Under the pieces are notes generated by a model. It saw only the letters and a list, made by a program, of their open reading frames with translations. It was not told the DNA's origin and did no database searches. 64,000 nt of DNA from Rhodospirillales bacterium (GTDB taxonomy: Bacteria > Pseudomonadota > Alphaproteobacteria > TMED109): the NCBI GenBank assembly GCA_028824295.1, contig JAPPED010000021.1, positions 56,148-120,147 on the forward strand. Direction: 5' to 3'. Below are positions 43,626 to 52,755 of the stretch, one piece after another. Made by a program: the position numbers and the translations under genes. Position 1 is the first letter of the stretch, and the number at the start of each line of letters is the position of its first letter.

Positions 43626-44528
43626 TTGTACAACTCACCCCTTGCAGTCGTAATCGCAGTCGTTGTCGCAGCCGCTCTCCTCGCCGGATGCGGCAGCACT
43701 TCCATGCCAAGCGCCGCTTTTGACCTTCCCGCCGCTGATGACGAGATTGCCCGCACCGAAGCCGAAGCACGGTTTTCCGGCCCCCTGTTCCGGCACCGGG
43801 GCGGTGTCGTGGAATTTGTCCACCCCGGATTCGCGGTTGCGAACCGGCCGCAACTCCCGGGCTTCCAAGGGGTGATCGCCCGAAGGGTGCGAAGCTCCGG
43901 CACCCTGACGCTGGTCGCGTACACCGATATTGAACCCGGCGATCAGATCCGGGACGAGGACTTCCTGGTGTTCGGCTACTGGTCGAACGAGACGAACACG
44001 CCACCTGCAGAAGTGGAAGTCTTCGGATACGGAACTGCCCGTCATCATCAGGAAAACCTGTCGGATGCCACCGGGTTGACGGGGACGGTTCATTTTGAAG
44101 GCCAGGCGTCGGGGCTCTATACGCACGGCTCCTCTCACGGGAACTTTGTCGCAGATGCCTCTCTGGTTGCTGACCTCGGTTCTGCCCATGAGATTGGCTC
44201 GATCACCGGAACGGTCAACGGCTTCATCGACGAGAGCGGCAACACTCTGGGGGAGTGGTCTGTGGATTTTGGGCGAAGGAGCCTTGACTACTCCACCCGC
44301 TTCCGGGCTCTCGGTATCGACAATTCAGGTTACGTCGAGAACCATGGGCCTTCGGCCGCCTTCGGAGAAACCAGGGGAGACGCCGGATGGAAGGCGGAAC
44401 TGTACGGGAACGCCGGACCGGGCGTTGGTCCGAGTGCTGTCGCTGGTACCTTCTGGGCCAGCTCCGACCATGGCCCGAGGCTGGCTGGCGGCTTCGCGAC
44501 GCGGCGCACAATGACGCCAACTGAATGA
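43626..44528 (+). CDS. Lipoprotein with TbpB-like beta-barrel domain
   Basis: About 300 residues. The lipobox is LAGC after an N-terminal hydrophobic stretch. TTG at 43626 is preferred (AAGGAA 8-13 bp upstream); a TTG at 43572 would add 18 residues. The C-terminal part (VAGTFWASSDHGPRLAGGFATRR) resembles the eight-stranded beta-barrel of transferrin-binding-protein-B-like lipoproteins. It may bind metal complexes or heme at the outer membrane; ligand unknown. It follows the dioxygenase genes but is not obviously related. Confidence 0.65.
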   Translation: MYNSPLAVVIAVVVAAALLAGCGSTSMPSAAFDLPAADDEIARTEAEARFSGPLFRHRGGVVEFVHPGFAVANRPQLPGFQGVIARRVRSSGTLTLVAYTDIEPGDQIRDEDFLVFGYWSNETNTPPAEVEVFGYGTARHHQENLSDATGLTGTVHFEGQASGLYTHGSSHGNFVADASLVADLGSAHEIGSITGTVNGFIDESGNTLGEWSVDFGRRSLDYSTRFRALGIDNSGYVENHGPSAAFGETRGDAGWKAELYGNAGPGVGPSAVAGTFWASSDHGPRLAGGFATRRTMTPTE

Positions 44529-44544
44529 TCAGATTTCGATTCAG

Positions 44545-44820
44545 GCCGCGGTGGAGAGCGCCATGCCTGGGTCCCGTAATCCGCTCGGTGGGCTCGACCG
44601 CCAGACCTGCCGGGTGCGCCCAAGGACTTCACTCGCGCGACCATGACCTCTCGCACCGTGTCTTCCCACGCCTAATCCCAAGGATTGACTGGGAGTACAA
44701 GAGAAGGCTGCAGGAGGCACAAGCGGCCGGTGAGCATCAGCTTCCAACTCACACCGTTCCCTAACTGACTCCAAAGGAATGCTCGGGAACAGGTGGTCGT
44801 GCCCAGGGGAGATATTGGAC
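44545..44820. repeat. Left direct repeat of an island scar
   Basis: About 270 bp that aligns, at roughly 75-80% identity by eye, with 46972-47236. Shared stretches include GGTCCCGTAATCCG, GGTGGGCTCGACCG, ACAAGCGGCCGGTGAGCAT and CAACTCACACCG. It ends in TGCCCAGGGGAG, a damaged copy of the tRNA-Phe 3' end. A broken coding frame ending IDWEYKRRLQEAQAAGEHQL is present in both copies. Confidence 0.75.
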
Positions 44821-45009
44821 CCCCGTTCTTAGTCATTGTTCCATATACCATAACTAAACCAAAGAAAACCCCATCCCCACGTAGTCCCCACGCAATAGTC
44901 AGAACTCCTCGGTGCGAACTGGTGAACCGCGCAGTCGGGTCATCGGGGGTAGGGTGCTTCTTGCCCAGCCGGAAGGGAAGCCGGTTCGGACGACCTCACA
45001 GCAGGCGAA
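44821..45009. other. AT-rich intergenic segment
   Basis: 189 bp after the left repeat; a low-GC patch near 44830-44880 (ATATACCATAACTAAACC). No gene. Confidence 0.4.
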
Positions 45010-45864
45010 CTAGCGTCTTGTGCATAGGTGCTTCCGCAACAGCGGCTCGTGGCTAGTATCCAGACAAAAGACATATTTGTCCGCCTGTTGGACGCTGTGC
45101 TTGTTCACGCTCTTCAGAAACTCGCGGCCGTTGGTCACGGTTTTCGCAGATTCGTGCCGGAACGCATAGAACACAGTGAAGGGATCTAGGGGAAGCATCC
45201 ATACCGCTTCGATGTGGTCGAAGGCGTATTTCCGGATCAAGGGCCGATCCGACAAGAGAAAAGTTCCTTGCCCAGGGCGGGTGCGGGCAAGGCTCCAATG
45301 CCAATTGATAAACTTCTGACCGTAACTGCCATCATTGACTAAGTCCTGCACTTTGGCGACGGCACGATCCTCGGATAGGAGCCCCAGCTCCCTGGCGTAG
45401 AACGAAGGGGCCTCGTCGAAGCCCTCCTCCTCGAGGAGAGCCCGGAAACCCTGATCGCTGTCCATTTCCTGTTCCATGACTTCGGGCCCGCGCCTGCGCA
45501 GCTCGTGGATCAGCGGCGGACGGCGGTATTCAAGCGAGAACAGCAATCGCGTGAAGTCGGAGCGATCGTCCTCCGTCAAGGCTTCAACGCCGTTCTTGAC
45601 CAGCTTGTCCATTGCAGCAGCGCCCTGGGTGTCGACCGGACCAAAGAAATCAGTTTCCAGCACGTCCGACGCCAAGTTCTGCACGCCCACCGAGAAGAGA
45701 TCACGTTCGTAGCAGAAGGCTTTCGCACCCTGGGTCCGGTGCGCGAGGGCGTGCTTGTGACGATCCCAGTAATAGGCGCCGACACTGCTGGCGTCAGGGT
45801 TCGGCGCCCACTTCTTGAGAAGGAACTCCGGAACGTAGTGATGTCTGTGGGTTGTCTGCTGCAC
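45010..45864 (-). CDS. DUF4238 protein
   Basis: 284 residues. N-terminal HRHHYVPEFLLKKWA is the DUF4238 signature. Function unknown; members are scattered and often in accessory regions. It lies inside the repeats with hicAB, and the antitoxin gene is 72 bp upstream in the same direction. No signal peptide. Confidence 0.85.
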   Translation of the reverse strand: MQQTTHRHHYVPEFLLKKWAPNPDASSVGAYYWDRHKHALAHRTQGAKAFCYERDLFSVGVQNLASDVLETDFFGPVDTQGAAAMDKLVKNGVEALTEDDRSDFTRLLFSLEYRRPPLIHELRRRGPEVMEQEMDSDQGFRALLEEEGFDEAPSFYARELGLLSEDRAVAKVQDLVNDGSYGQKFINWHWSLARTRPGQGTFLLSDRPLIRKYAFDHIEAVWMLPLDPFTVFYAFRHESAKTVTNGREFLKSVNKHSVQQADKYVFCLDTSHEPLLRKHLCTRR

Positions 45865-45936
45865 CTGATGGGCTTTCTGGATGAAATCTCTTGCATGGAC
45901 AGGCAGGAAATGTCTCGCCGCCTGCCAAGCGTCGGC

Positions 45937-46365
45937 TTACCCCGATGCTGACGCATCGCTGCGCGCCCGCACTTCCAGCTGCCATCCAATCGCGTTCAGC
46001 GCCGCGTCCATCCGGTCAAGCCGTGAGCTATGACGGACGTCCAGTACCCGGTCGACCTGTGGCAGGTGCCAGCCCAAACGCCGTGCCAGCTCGGCCTTGC
46101 CGATGCCCTGTTCACGCATGCCCTGGTAGAGCATTGCCTTGATCGCCGTCAGCGTAGGCACGGCCACACGCGCCTCCCCGGCTGACGGTTCCGGGATGTC
46201 CTGTTTCGCGACGATCCGCGCGGCAACCGCTTCCTCGAGCGCATCCGCGGCCCGGAGGAGCGCCTCTTCGCGATCGGCCCCGAATGTGGTGAGCTCCGGA
46301 AAGTCCACGGACGTGACGAGCACGGTGCCGTCGTCGTCCTCCAACGACACCGGATAGGCCAGCAC
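45937..46365 (-). CDS. hicB: HicB antitoxin with C-terminal HTH
   Basis: 142 residues. The RNase H-like N-domain (YPVSLEDDDGTVLVTSVDFPELTTFG) binds and blocks HicA. The C-terminal helix-turn-helix (GIGKAELARRLGWHLPQVDRVLD) should bind the operon promoter. The start overlaps the hicA stop by 1 bp. Confidence 0.92.
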   Translation of the reverse strand: MLAYPVSLEDDDGTVLVTSVDFPELTTFGADREEALLRAADALEEAVAARIVAKQDIPEPSAGEARVAVPTLTAIKAMLYQGMREQGIGKAELARRLGWHLPQVDRVLDVRHSSRLDRMDAALNAIGWQLEVRARSDASASG

Positions 46366-46553
46366 TACGTCAATCCCAGATCCTTCTTGATTTTCGCCAC
46401 AAGCTTCCGGCCCAGCTGCCTGCGGGAGCCGTGCATGGGGAGCTGCGACGTCTTGTTCCCCAAACGAACAGTAAGGTGCCCACTACCACCCTTATGTTGT
46501 TCAAACGAACAGCCCTGACGCTGTAGCCAGCGCCGAAACTGTGATGCGTTCAT
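46365..46553 (-). CDS. hicA: HicA mRNA interferase toxin
   Basis: 62 residues, double-stranded RNA-binding-like fold with catalytic His in GGSGHLTVRLG and a preceding QRQGCSFEQHKGG. It cleaves mRNA when unopposed. First gene of hicAB. Confidence 0.93.
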   Translation of the reverse strand: MNASQFRRWLQRQGCSFEQHKGGSGHLTVRLGNKTSQLPMHGSRRQLGRKLVAKIKKDLGLT

Positions 46554-46889
46554 AGCTAAATTCCGAAATCTTCAACGTGTGTCTCCTCCTCCTATACCCC
46601 ACGTTCGTTCGCGACATGAACGCTTCCGACGCAAGTTTCGCGAATCCTAGCAGGACACGAAGACGAAGTCAACACTTGTGTTGACTTCAGGCTATCAGCG
46701 CCACATCTTTGTGACGAACAACGCCCGGGCTCCAACTCCGGCCTGTCCGTATAGATCAACTTTGTCGCGATGTCGGCGTGGCCGAACCCAGCCGCCATCC
46801 CGAAATCTTCAAATCCATGCTTAGGATCAAATCCGCAAAGACTGTCGATGACCTCAGCACGCGTACCAAATTTCACAGCTAGTGCCGGG
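46554..46889. other. Intergenic segment with integrase relic
   Basis: About 336 bp between hicA and the phosphatase relic. It includes the hicAB promoter region and, on the minus strand, the integrase-like scrap at 46745-46786. No intact gene. Confidence 0.4.
46745..46786 (-). pseudogene. Tyrosine-recombinase-like relic
   Basis: On the minus strand the peptide GFGHADIATKLIYTD closely resembles the C-terminal catalytic motif of phage-type integrases (LGHxxIxTTxxYTH), including the Tyr nucleophile. The rest of the surrounding frame is not integrase-like, so this would be a short relic next to the tRNA-Phe. The call depends on one motif and could be chance. Confidence 0.4.
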
Positions 46890-47060
46890 GGTCGCGACTT
46901 CGTCATGGGCGACGTTCACGGCTGCTTCCGAAACCTTGCGCGCGCCCTGCGTGAGTTGCAATTCCACGCCGCCCGCGGTGGAAAGCGCCGTGCCCGGGTC
47001 CCGTAATCCGCCCGGTGGGCTCGACCGCGACACCCTGCCGGATGCGCGCGAGGATTTAAC
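46890..47060 (+). pseudogene. Metallophosphatase-like relic
   Basis: GRDFVMGDVHGCFRNLARAL at the start is the GDxHG motif of PrpE/ApaH-type calcineurin-like phosphatases. The frame fails after about 38 residues, and a second frame continues with GGLDRDTLPDARED, which looks like a damaged GDLxDRG segment. Part of it lies in the right repeat, and a matching fragment is in the left copy. Confidence 0.5.
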
Positions 47061-47236
47061 TCGGGCAACGTGAGCTCTTACACCGACCCTTCCCCCGCAT
47101 CGAGTGGGAATACAAGAGAATGCGACGGAATACACAAGCGGCCGGTGAGCATTAACTCCCAACTCACACCGAGCCTTACCTGACCCCAAAGGAATGCACA
47201 GGAACTGGTGGTGGTGCCCAGGGGAGGAATTGAACC
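46972..47236. repeat. Right direct repeat, running into tRNA-Phe
   Basis: Partner of 44545-44820 in the same orientation. It ends inside tRNA-Phe (47212-47287), whose intact 3' end corresponds to the damaged copy in the left repeat. Between the copies lie DUF4238, hicAB and the relics, as expected for an island at a tRNA target. Confidence 0.75.
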
Positions 47237-47287
47237 ACCGACACCGCGATTTTCAGTCGCGTGCTCTACCAACTGAGCTACCTGGGC
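47212..47287 (-). tRNA. tRNA-Phe(GAA)
   Basis: Complete 76-base tRNA with encoded CCA. Acceptor GCCCAGG/CCTGGGC, discriminator A. The anticodon stem CGCGA/TCGCG encloses CTGAAAA, giving GAA. tRNA-Phe downstream of yacG/maf/infA is usual in alphaproteobacteria. Confidence 0.96.
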
Positions 47288-47339
47288 GCGGCCCCCGTAT
47301 ACGGGATCAGGACGGGTTCTGTCTAGGCCGACGTTCCCT

Positions 47340-47561
47340 TCACGAATCGTCACCCGGGTCGTCGGCACCCGGGATCAGGTAGCCGCCGCTCAGCCATCGG
47401 TGGAGATCCACCTGGCGGCAGCGGACGCTGCAAAACGGGGACTCGCCGGGATCAGCCGGCCGGCGACAGACCGGACATGGCGGATGTCGTTGCGCCGCAG
47501 CGTGACCAGACCCTCGTCCGCCAGCCGGCGTACCGCCGCCCTGCTCGTTCCGGTTGGTCAC
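47340..47561 (-). CDS. yacG: DNA gyrase inhibitor YacG (zinc-binding)
   Basis: About 73 residues. Zinc ligands CPVC and CSVRC (two cysteine pairs), then a conserved [15 protein letters not shown] tail matching the YacG family, which binds and inhibits gyrase. The start is GTG at 47561 in a GTGA overlap with the maf stop; a longer open frame further upstream is antisense-phase noise over maf. Confidence 0.88.
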   Translation of the reverse strand: MTNRNEQGGGTPAGGRGSGHAAAQRHPPCPVCRRPADPGESPFCSVRCRQVDLHRWLSGGYLIPGADDPGDDS

Positions 47562-48160
47562 GTATCGACCCGCGCTGGCGGCATCCCGAGCCCCCGCAGC
47601 ATCAGCTCGGTTTCGGCGACAGGCAATCCGACTACGTTTTCGAACGACCCGTTGATCCCGTGCACGAAAGCGGCGCCACGACCCTGGATCGCGTAGCTTC
47701 CGGCCCGGTCCCGCCATTCGCCGGTCATGAGATAGTCCTCGATCTCGACCGTGCTCAGCCCGCGGAATCGAACCCGGGTGCAGACCACACGCGCGGCCTC
47801 GGCGCCGCCCGGCCCCCGGACACGGACTGCACTCCAGACCCGGTGCGACCGGCCCGAAAGCATCCGAAGGTGTCGCCGCGCGACCTCGATTTCTTCCGTC
47901 GCCGCCAGGATTCGGCGCCCGCAAGCGACCACTGTGTCCGCCACCACGATCCAGGCGTCAGGATGGAGCGGCCCTGCGACCCGCATCTTCTCCTCCGCCA
48001 TGCGCGCGGTATAGAGGCGCGGCAACTCGCCGGGGGCAGGCGTCTCGTCGATTCCCGAAGGCGCGACGACATCAGGGCACCGTCCGATTTGCTCAAGCAA
48101 CGCGGCGCGCGCCGGCGAACGGGACGCAAGAACCAGCTTCGGCGACGGTTGGCTTGGCAT
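47558..48160 (-). CDS. maf: Maf-family nucleotide pyrophosphatase
   Basis: 200 residues. [18 protein letters not shown] is the Maf N-terminal signature; [18 protein letters not shown] carries the conserved Asp, with [27 protein letters not shown] at the C-terminus. Maf proteins hydrolyse non-canonical NTPs (dTTP/UTP/m7GTP types). It overlaps yacG and lies 25 bp after infA. Confidence 0.93.
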   Translation of the reverse strand: MPSQPSPKLVLASRSPARAALLEQIGRCPDVVAPSGIDETPAPGELPRLYTARMAEEKMRVAGPLHPDAWIVVADTVVACGRRILAATEEIEVARRHLRMLSGRSHRVWSAVRVRGPGGAEAARVVCTRVRFRGLSTVEIEDYLMTGEWRDRAGSYAIQGRGAAFVHGINGSFENVVGLPVAETELMLRGLGMPPARVDT

Positions 48161-48185
48161 GGGCCGACCAGCGCGCCGAGCAGGC

Positions 48186-48404
48186 TTACTTGTGGCGGTA
48201 CGTGATCCGACCCTTCGTCAGGTCGTAGGGCGTCATTTCCACGGTCACCTTGTCGCCGGCCAACACGCGAATCCGGTTCTTGCGCATGCGCCCGGATGTG
48301 TGGGCCAGCACCTTGTGCTGATTGTCCAGGGTGACGCGGAACATCGCATTGGGGAGAATTTCGGTAACCGTACCGAAAAACTCCATGAACTCTTCTTTTT
48401 CCAT
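48186..48404 (-). CDS. infA: Translation initiation factor IF-1
   Basis: 72 residues, OB-fold. [19 protein letters not shown] and the [18 protein letters not shown] segment are invariant IF-1 motifs. Start ATG with GAGGAG 7 bp upstream; an upstream ATG would add a non-homologous extension. First of the infA-maf-yacG set. Confidence 0.97.
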   Translation of the reverse strand: MEKEEFMEFFGTVTEILPNAMFRVTLDNQHKVLAHTSGRMRKNRIRVLAGDKVTVEMTPYDLTKGRITYRHK

Positions 48405-48551
48405 TGTGTCTCCTCGGGCGGCCGGGACGCGCACCATGCGAGTAGCTGGCGCAGCGGTCAAGCGAAATTCCGGGAGGATGCCCGCTGTCTGGAAGGATTC
48501 CTGGTCCCGGCACCCTCACCGCGCCGTTCCTCAGCCTGGCGGATGTGGCCC

Positions 48552-49097
48552 CTAGCGCGCGCCTGGTCGCGGTGACAGCCGAATCGGCACAAAGCGCATG
48601 TCCGCGGTCAGAAACAGGACGGACAAGAGCGTGAACAGGCGACGTGCCGTATCGAAGTCCGTCCTAATCCGCCCCTTCAGGCAGTCCGCCAGCAATCCGG
48701 CGCCTTCGTCGTGCAGCGCCCTCCGCCCCATGTCGATGGCCTCGATCTTGCCCACCGATGCCCGCTGCAGCGCGTCGTAATAGCTCTGACAGATCGCATG
48801 GTAGTCGCGGACCAGCCCGGTCAGGTCGGCGACCGGCACCGCCACGCGAAACGGATCCGAATCCGTCTCCACCGGCGTGATCATGAACACCATGCGCTCG
48901 CCCTGGAGCGAAATTTCCGCTGCATACGGCCCGGGTGGCGCGTTTTCGGGCGCGAACTGGTTGCTTTCCAGGAGATCCTGTACCGCCAGTTGTCGCTCGC
49001 GGGCAAGTTCAGCCGCGCCGTGAGCGGTACCCGCATTGCCCAACGTCACCCGCACCAGTTGGTCGGCGGGTGGCCTCTCAGGGCCCGAGGCGGACAT
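48552..49097 (-). CDS. UPF0262 family protein
   Basis: About 181 residues: HGAAELARERQLAVQDLLESNQF, DYHAICQSYYDALQRAS and a C-terminal TLLSVLFLTADMRFVPIR match this alphaproteobacterial family of unknown function. It typically sits between hisD and infA, as here. The start overlaps the end of hisD by 20 bp. No membrane segment. Confidence 0.9.
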   Translation of the reverse strand: MSASGPERPPADQLVRVTLGNAGTAHGAAELARERQLAVQDLLESNQFAPENAPPGPYAAEISLQGERMVFMITPVETDSDPFRVAVPVADLTGLVRDYHAICQSYYDALQRASVGKIEAIDMGRRALHDEGAGLLADCLKGRIRTDFDTARRLFTLLSVLFLTADMRFVPIRLSPRPGAR

Positions 49098-50370
49098 CGA
49101 CCGACAGCCGGTGGGCATCCAGCCCCTCGGCCTCTGCCAGGACGGACGCGGAGGGCCCGATGGCGGCCAGCCCTTCCTCGCTGCATCCAACCACGGAGGT
49201 GCGTCGGAGAAAGTCCCGCACCGAGAGGCCCGACGAGAACCGTGCGCTCCGGGAGGTCGGCAACACGTGGCTCGGGCCGGCCACGTAATCGCCGATCGCT
49301 TCCGGCGTGTGCCGCCCCAGGAACACCGCGCCCGCCGCACGAATCGCCCGCATCATCGGCTCTGGATCCGCAACGGAGAGTTCCACGTGCTCGGGGGCGA
49401 GCCGGTTGACGACCGCCGGCGCATCCGCCTGTGCGGCAACCACGATCACGGCCCCGAAGTCGCGCCAGCTCGCCCCGGCGATCGCCCGCCTGGGCAACGT
49501 CTCGAGGTGCCGCTCCACTGCGCTCTCGACGGCATCCGCGAACGCGCTGTCGTCGGTCACCAGGACCGCCTGCGCCGCCGGGTCGTGCTCGGCCTGCGAC
49601 AGGAGGTCCAACGCCACCCACTCCGGATTGCTGGCCGCATCCGCCACCACGAGGATCTCGCTGGGTCCGGCAATGAGATCGATTCCGACGGTGCCGAAGA
49701 CCTGGCGTTTGGCCTCCGCCACGTAGGCGTTGCCGGGACCCACGATCTTGTCGACCGGAGCGATCGTGTCCGTGCCGAAGCTAAGGGCGGCGACCGCTTG
49801 GGCCCCGCCCACGCGGTAGATCTCCTGGATCCCGGCCAGCTCGGCGGCGGCGAGCACGAGCGGCAGGACCTGCCCGTCCGGGTGCGGCACGGTGGCGACC
49901 AGGCGCGGCACTCCGGCCACCTGGGCCGGAATGGCGTTCATCAGGACGGAGCTCGGATAGCTGGCAGTGCCGCCCGGGACATAGAGCCCCACCGCCTCGA
50001 CCGGCGTCCAGTACTCGCCGAGCGTGACCCCGCTCTCATCCTGGTAGGACGTGTCCTCCGGAATATGTCTCGCGTGATAGGCCCGGATCCGCTCGGCTGC
50101 GTGGGCGAGCGCGTCCAAGGCCTCGTTGCCGCAGGCTGCGCGGGCCTCCGCCATCGCGGCGGCATCCACGCGAATCGATTTCCGGTCAATCGGAAACCGG
50201 TCGAACTTCCGGGTCAGCTCCAGCAGGGCGTCGTCGCCACGCTCGCGCACCGTTCCGATGATCTCGCGGACGGTCTCCCTGACCGATTGCTCAACCGCCC
50301 CGCGCGCCGCCAGCAGCGGCGCCAGGGCCGTATCGAGATCCTCGATCCTCGCGTCAATCCGGCGCGCCAT
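49078..50370 (-). CDS. hisD: Histidinol dehydrogenase
   Basis: 430 residues; two-step oxidation of histidinol to histidine, last step of the pathway. Motifs: VEAVGLYVPGGTASYPSSVLMNAIPA, IVGPGNAYVAEAKRQVFG and LSQAEHDPAAQA (zinc-binding), RLAPEHVEL with the Glu/His proton-relay pair. The start overlaps the hisG end by 17 bp. Confidence 0.96.
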   Translation of the reverse strand: MARRIDARIEDLDTALAPLLAARGAVEQSVRETVREIIGTVRERGDDALLELTRKFDRFPIDRKSIRVDAAAMAEARAACGNEALDALAHAAERIRAYHARHIPEDTSYQDESGVTLGEYWTPVEAVGLYVPGGTASYPSSVLMNAIPAQVAGVPRLVATVPHPDGQVLPLVLAAAELAGIQEIYRVGGAQAVAALSFGTDTIAPVDKIVGPGNAYVAEAKRQVFGTVGIDLIAGPSEILVVADAASNPEWVALDLLSQAEHDPAAQAVLVTDDSAFADAVESAVERHLETLPRRAIAGASWRDFGAVIVVAAQADAPAVVNRLAPEHVELSVADPEPMMRAIRAAGAVFLGRHTPEAIGDYVAGPSHVLPTSRSARFSSGLSVRDFLRRTSVVGCSEEGLAAIGPSASVLAEAEGLDAHRLSVDVRLGP

Positions 50371-51028
50371 CGATCGCCTTCCGGAAGCGGTCCACGAGTG
50401 CATTGAGGAGGCGCGGTCGAAGCTTCATCGCCGTGCGGTTGACGACCAGCCTCGACGATATGTCGGCAATCTTCTCCACTTCGACCAAGCCGTTCGCCCG
50501 CAGGGTCGAACCCGTGTCGACGAGGTCCACGATGCGCCTGCAAAGGCCGAGTTGAGGCGCGAGTTCAAGCGCACCGTTCAGCTTCACGCACTCGGCCTGC
50601 ACCCCCCGCGCTGCAAAATGCCGCCGGGTCGTCGCCGGGTACTTCGTCGCAATCCGCACATGGCTCCAGCGGCGCGGGTCGTCGCTTGAAGCGACCTCCG
50701 CCGGCTCGGCTACCGCCAGCCGGCAGCGACCGATACCGAGATCGAGCGGCAGGTAGAGATCGTCATAGTCGAACTCCAGGAGCACGTCGTAGCCCACCAC
50801 ACCCAGGTCGGCGCCACCGAACGCCACGAACGTGGCCGCATCGAAGCTGCGAACGCGGATCAGGGACAGGCCGTCGACGCTCGTCCGGAACGCGAGCCGG
50901 CGCGAATCGGGATCCCGGAACGCGGACTCCGGCTCGATGCCGATGTCGGCCAGCAGCGGAATGACCTCACGGGCGATCCGGCCGCGCGGCACCGCCAAGA
51001 CGACGTCGTCGGAACGGTCCCGGTTCAC
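50354..51028 (-). CDS. hisG: ATP phosphoribosyltransferase, short form
   Basis: 224 residues. Short-form HisG catalyses ATP + PRPP in the first histidine step. GGADLGVVGYDVL, RIATKYPATTRRHF and IVDLVDTGSTLRANGLVEVE are family motifs. The start is GTG at 51028 (GTGA overlap with DUF2948); a longer upstream frame has no homology. Short forms need the HisZ partner, which is not in the window. Confidence 0.94.
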   Translation of the reverse strand: MNRDRSDDVVLAVPRGRIAREVIPLLADIGIEPESAFRDPDSRRLAFRTSVDGLSLIRVRSFDAATFVAFGGADLGVVGYDVLLEFDYDDLYLPLDLGIGRCRLAVAEPAEVASSDDPRRWSHVRIATKYPATTRRHFAARGVQAECVKLNGALELAPQLGLCRRIVDLVDTGSTLRANGLVEVEKIADISSRLVVNRTAMKLRPRLLNALVDRFRKAIDGAPD

Positions 51029-51474
51029 GCGAGCCCCCGCCGGTGCCCGGGCACCACGGGCGGCAGCCGTCCCGGGCGGGTGTCTTCCAGTCGGCACTCG
51101 ATGCCCTCAACGTCAATCCGGACCGCTGCACCTTCATCGAACACCAGAAGCAGCGTGCCCGCTTCACACGTGAATGACGACAGGCTGAGAATGCGACCGC
51201 GAGCCTGCGGCCCCAGACCCGTCTGCGCGACCCGGACGACCCGCTCGATGGTCAGCACGCAAGGCACCTGCTGCAGACGCGAATCGTCACCGCCCGCCGC
51301 CTCCCATGTAAAGCGTTCCAGCGCCAACACGAAGCGGTTGGCTTCCTGATCAAACCGCATGCCGGCGACAATTGCGAGCGCCTCGAACAGGCATTCGGCG
51401 AGAACCTCGACCGACTGTTCATCCGCTGCACGCAGGCGCAGCGGATCCACCGGTTCAATCGCATGCGTGCTCAC
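51025..51474 (-). CDS. DUF2948 family protein
   Basis: 149 residues; PLRLRAADEQSVEVLAECLFEA and VLTIERVVRVAQTGL are DUF2948 segments. Function unknown; alphaproteobacterial, conserved between murA and hisG. Overlaps both neighbours by 4 bp. Confidence 0.9.
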   Translation of the reverse strand: MSTHAIEPVDPLRLRAADEQSVEVLAECLFEALAIVAGMRFDQEANRFVLALERFTWEAAGGDDSRLQQVPCVLTIERVVRVAQTGLGPQARGRILSLSSFTCEAGTLLLVFDEGAAVRIDVEGIECRLEDTRPGRLPPVVPGHRRGLA

Positions 51475-52751
51475 GTCGATCCGTCCTCGGACGTACGCCT
51501 GACGATGGCGCCCACCGCCCGCAACTTGGTCTCAAGCCGGCTGTAGCCACGATCAAGATGATAAACCCGGCGGATGACGGATTCGCCCTCCGCCGCAAGC
51601 GCTCCCAATACCAGAGACAGGGAAGCGCGCAGGTCGGTTGCCATGACCGGCGCGGCCAGCAACCGCTGGACGCCCTCGATCTCCGCAGTCCTTCCCCTCA
51701 CCTTGATGCGGGCCCCCATGCGGACCAGCTCCGAGACATGCATGAACCGATTCTCGAAGATGTTCTCGACGATCCGCGAACGCCCTCCCGCCAGACACAG
51801 TACCGCCATCATTTGGGCCTGCATGTCGGTCGGGAAAGCGGGATACACACCCGTCTCCACATCCGTTGCGGCCAGCGTGCCGGAACCGTTGACGACCACG
51901 TCATCGGCCGTGATCTCGACCTCGGCGCCGATGGACCGCAGAACGTCGAGCGTTGCAGTCATGGCGTCCGCGGGGGCGCCGGCCAGCCTGAGGCATCCGC
52001 CGGTGATGAGAGCCCCGGCAGCATAGCTTCCGGCCTCGATACGATCCCCGAGGATCCGGTGCGATGCGGGCCGAAACACGGTGTCGCCCTGGACGCGGAG
52101 GGTGCCGGTGCCGAGCCCCTCGATGTGGGCACCCATCGCCACCAGGCACCGGGCGAGATCCGTGACCTCGGGCTCCCTGGCGGCGTTCTCGATGCGGGTC
52201 TCACCGCGAGCAAGCACCGCCGCCATCAGGGTGTTTTCCGTGGCGCCCACCGACACGTGCGCAAACCGGACCCGTCCGCCGCGGAGGCCGCCCTGCGCCG
52301 CGCGCGCCCGCACGTAGCCGCCCTCCAGCTCGATCGATGCGCCGAGTTCGGTCAAGGCCTCGAGATGCAAGTCGATGGGCCGGGTCCCGATGGCGCAGCC
52401 GCCGGGCAGCGAAATCTCCGCGTGACCCGCGCGGGCGAGAAGCGGCCCCAGCACGAGGACGGAGGCCCGCATGCGACGCACGAGGTCATAGTCGGCCGTG
52501 GTCGATGTGACGCTCGGGGTCATTAGACCCATCGTTCCCGCGCACTTGCCTGGCGTGGTCGCTTCAACACCCAACCGGCGCAGGAGAGCCGCCATGGAAC
52601 GCGTATCGCCGAGCTGGGGATAGCGGGTCAGGGTGACCGGCTGGTCGGTCAGGAGGGACGCCGCCATCAGTGGCAGCGCGGCGTTCTTCGCGCCGTCGAT
52701 TGCCACCGTTCCCTGGAGCGGTTGCCCGCCCCGAATCCGGATGCTGTCCAC
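51471..52751 (-). CDS. murA: UDP-N-acetylglucosamine 1-carboxyvinyltransferase
   Basis: 426 residues; adds enolpyruvate to UDP-GlcNAc, first committed step of peptidoglycan synthesis. DGAKNAALPLMAA (KN motif), the PEP-binding Cys119 in GGCAIGTRPIDLHL, and VYPAFPTDMQAQ are intact, so it is likely fosfomycin sensitive. Start GTG at 52751, 4 bp after the dcd stop. Confidence 0.96.
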   Translation of the reverse strand: MDSIRIRGGQPLQGTVAIDGAKNAALPLMAASLLTDQPVTLTRYPQLGDTRSMAALLRRLGVEATTPGKCAGTMGLMTPSVTSTTADYDLVRRMRASVLVLGPLLARAGHAEISLPGGCAIGTRPIDLHLEALTELGASIELEGGYVRARAAQGGLRGGRVRFAHVSVGATENTLMAAVLARGETRIENAAREPEVTDLARCLVAMGAHIEGLGTGTLRVQGDTVFRPASHRILGDRIEAGSYAAGALITGGCLRLAGAPADAMTATLDVLRSIGAEVEITADDVVVNGSGTLAATDVETGVYPAFPTDMQAQMMAVLCLAGGRSRIVENIFENRFMHVSELVRMGARIKVRGRTAEIEGVQRLLAAPVMATDLRASLSLVLGALAAEGESVIRRVYHLDRGYSRLETKLRAVGAIVRRTSEDGST

Positions 52752-52755
52752 CCGG

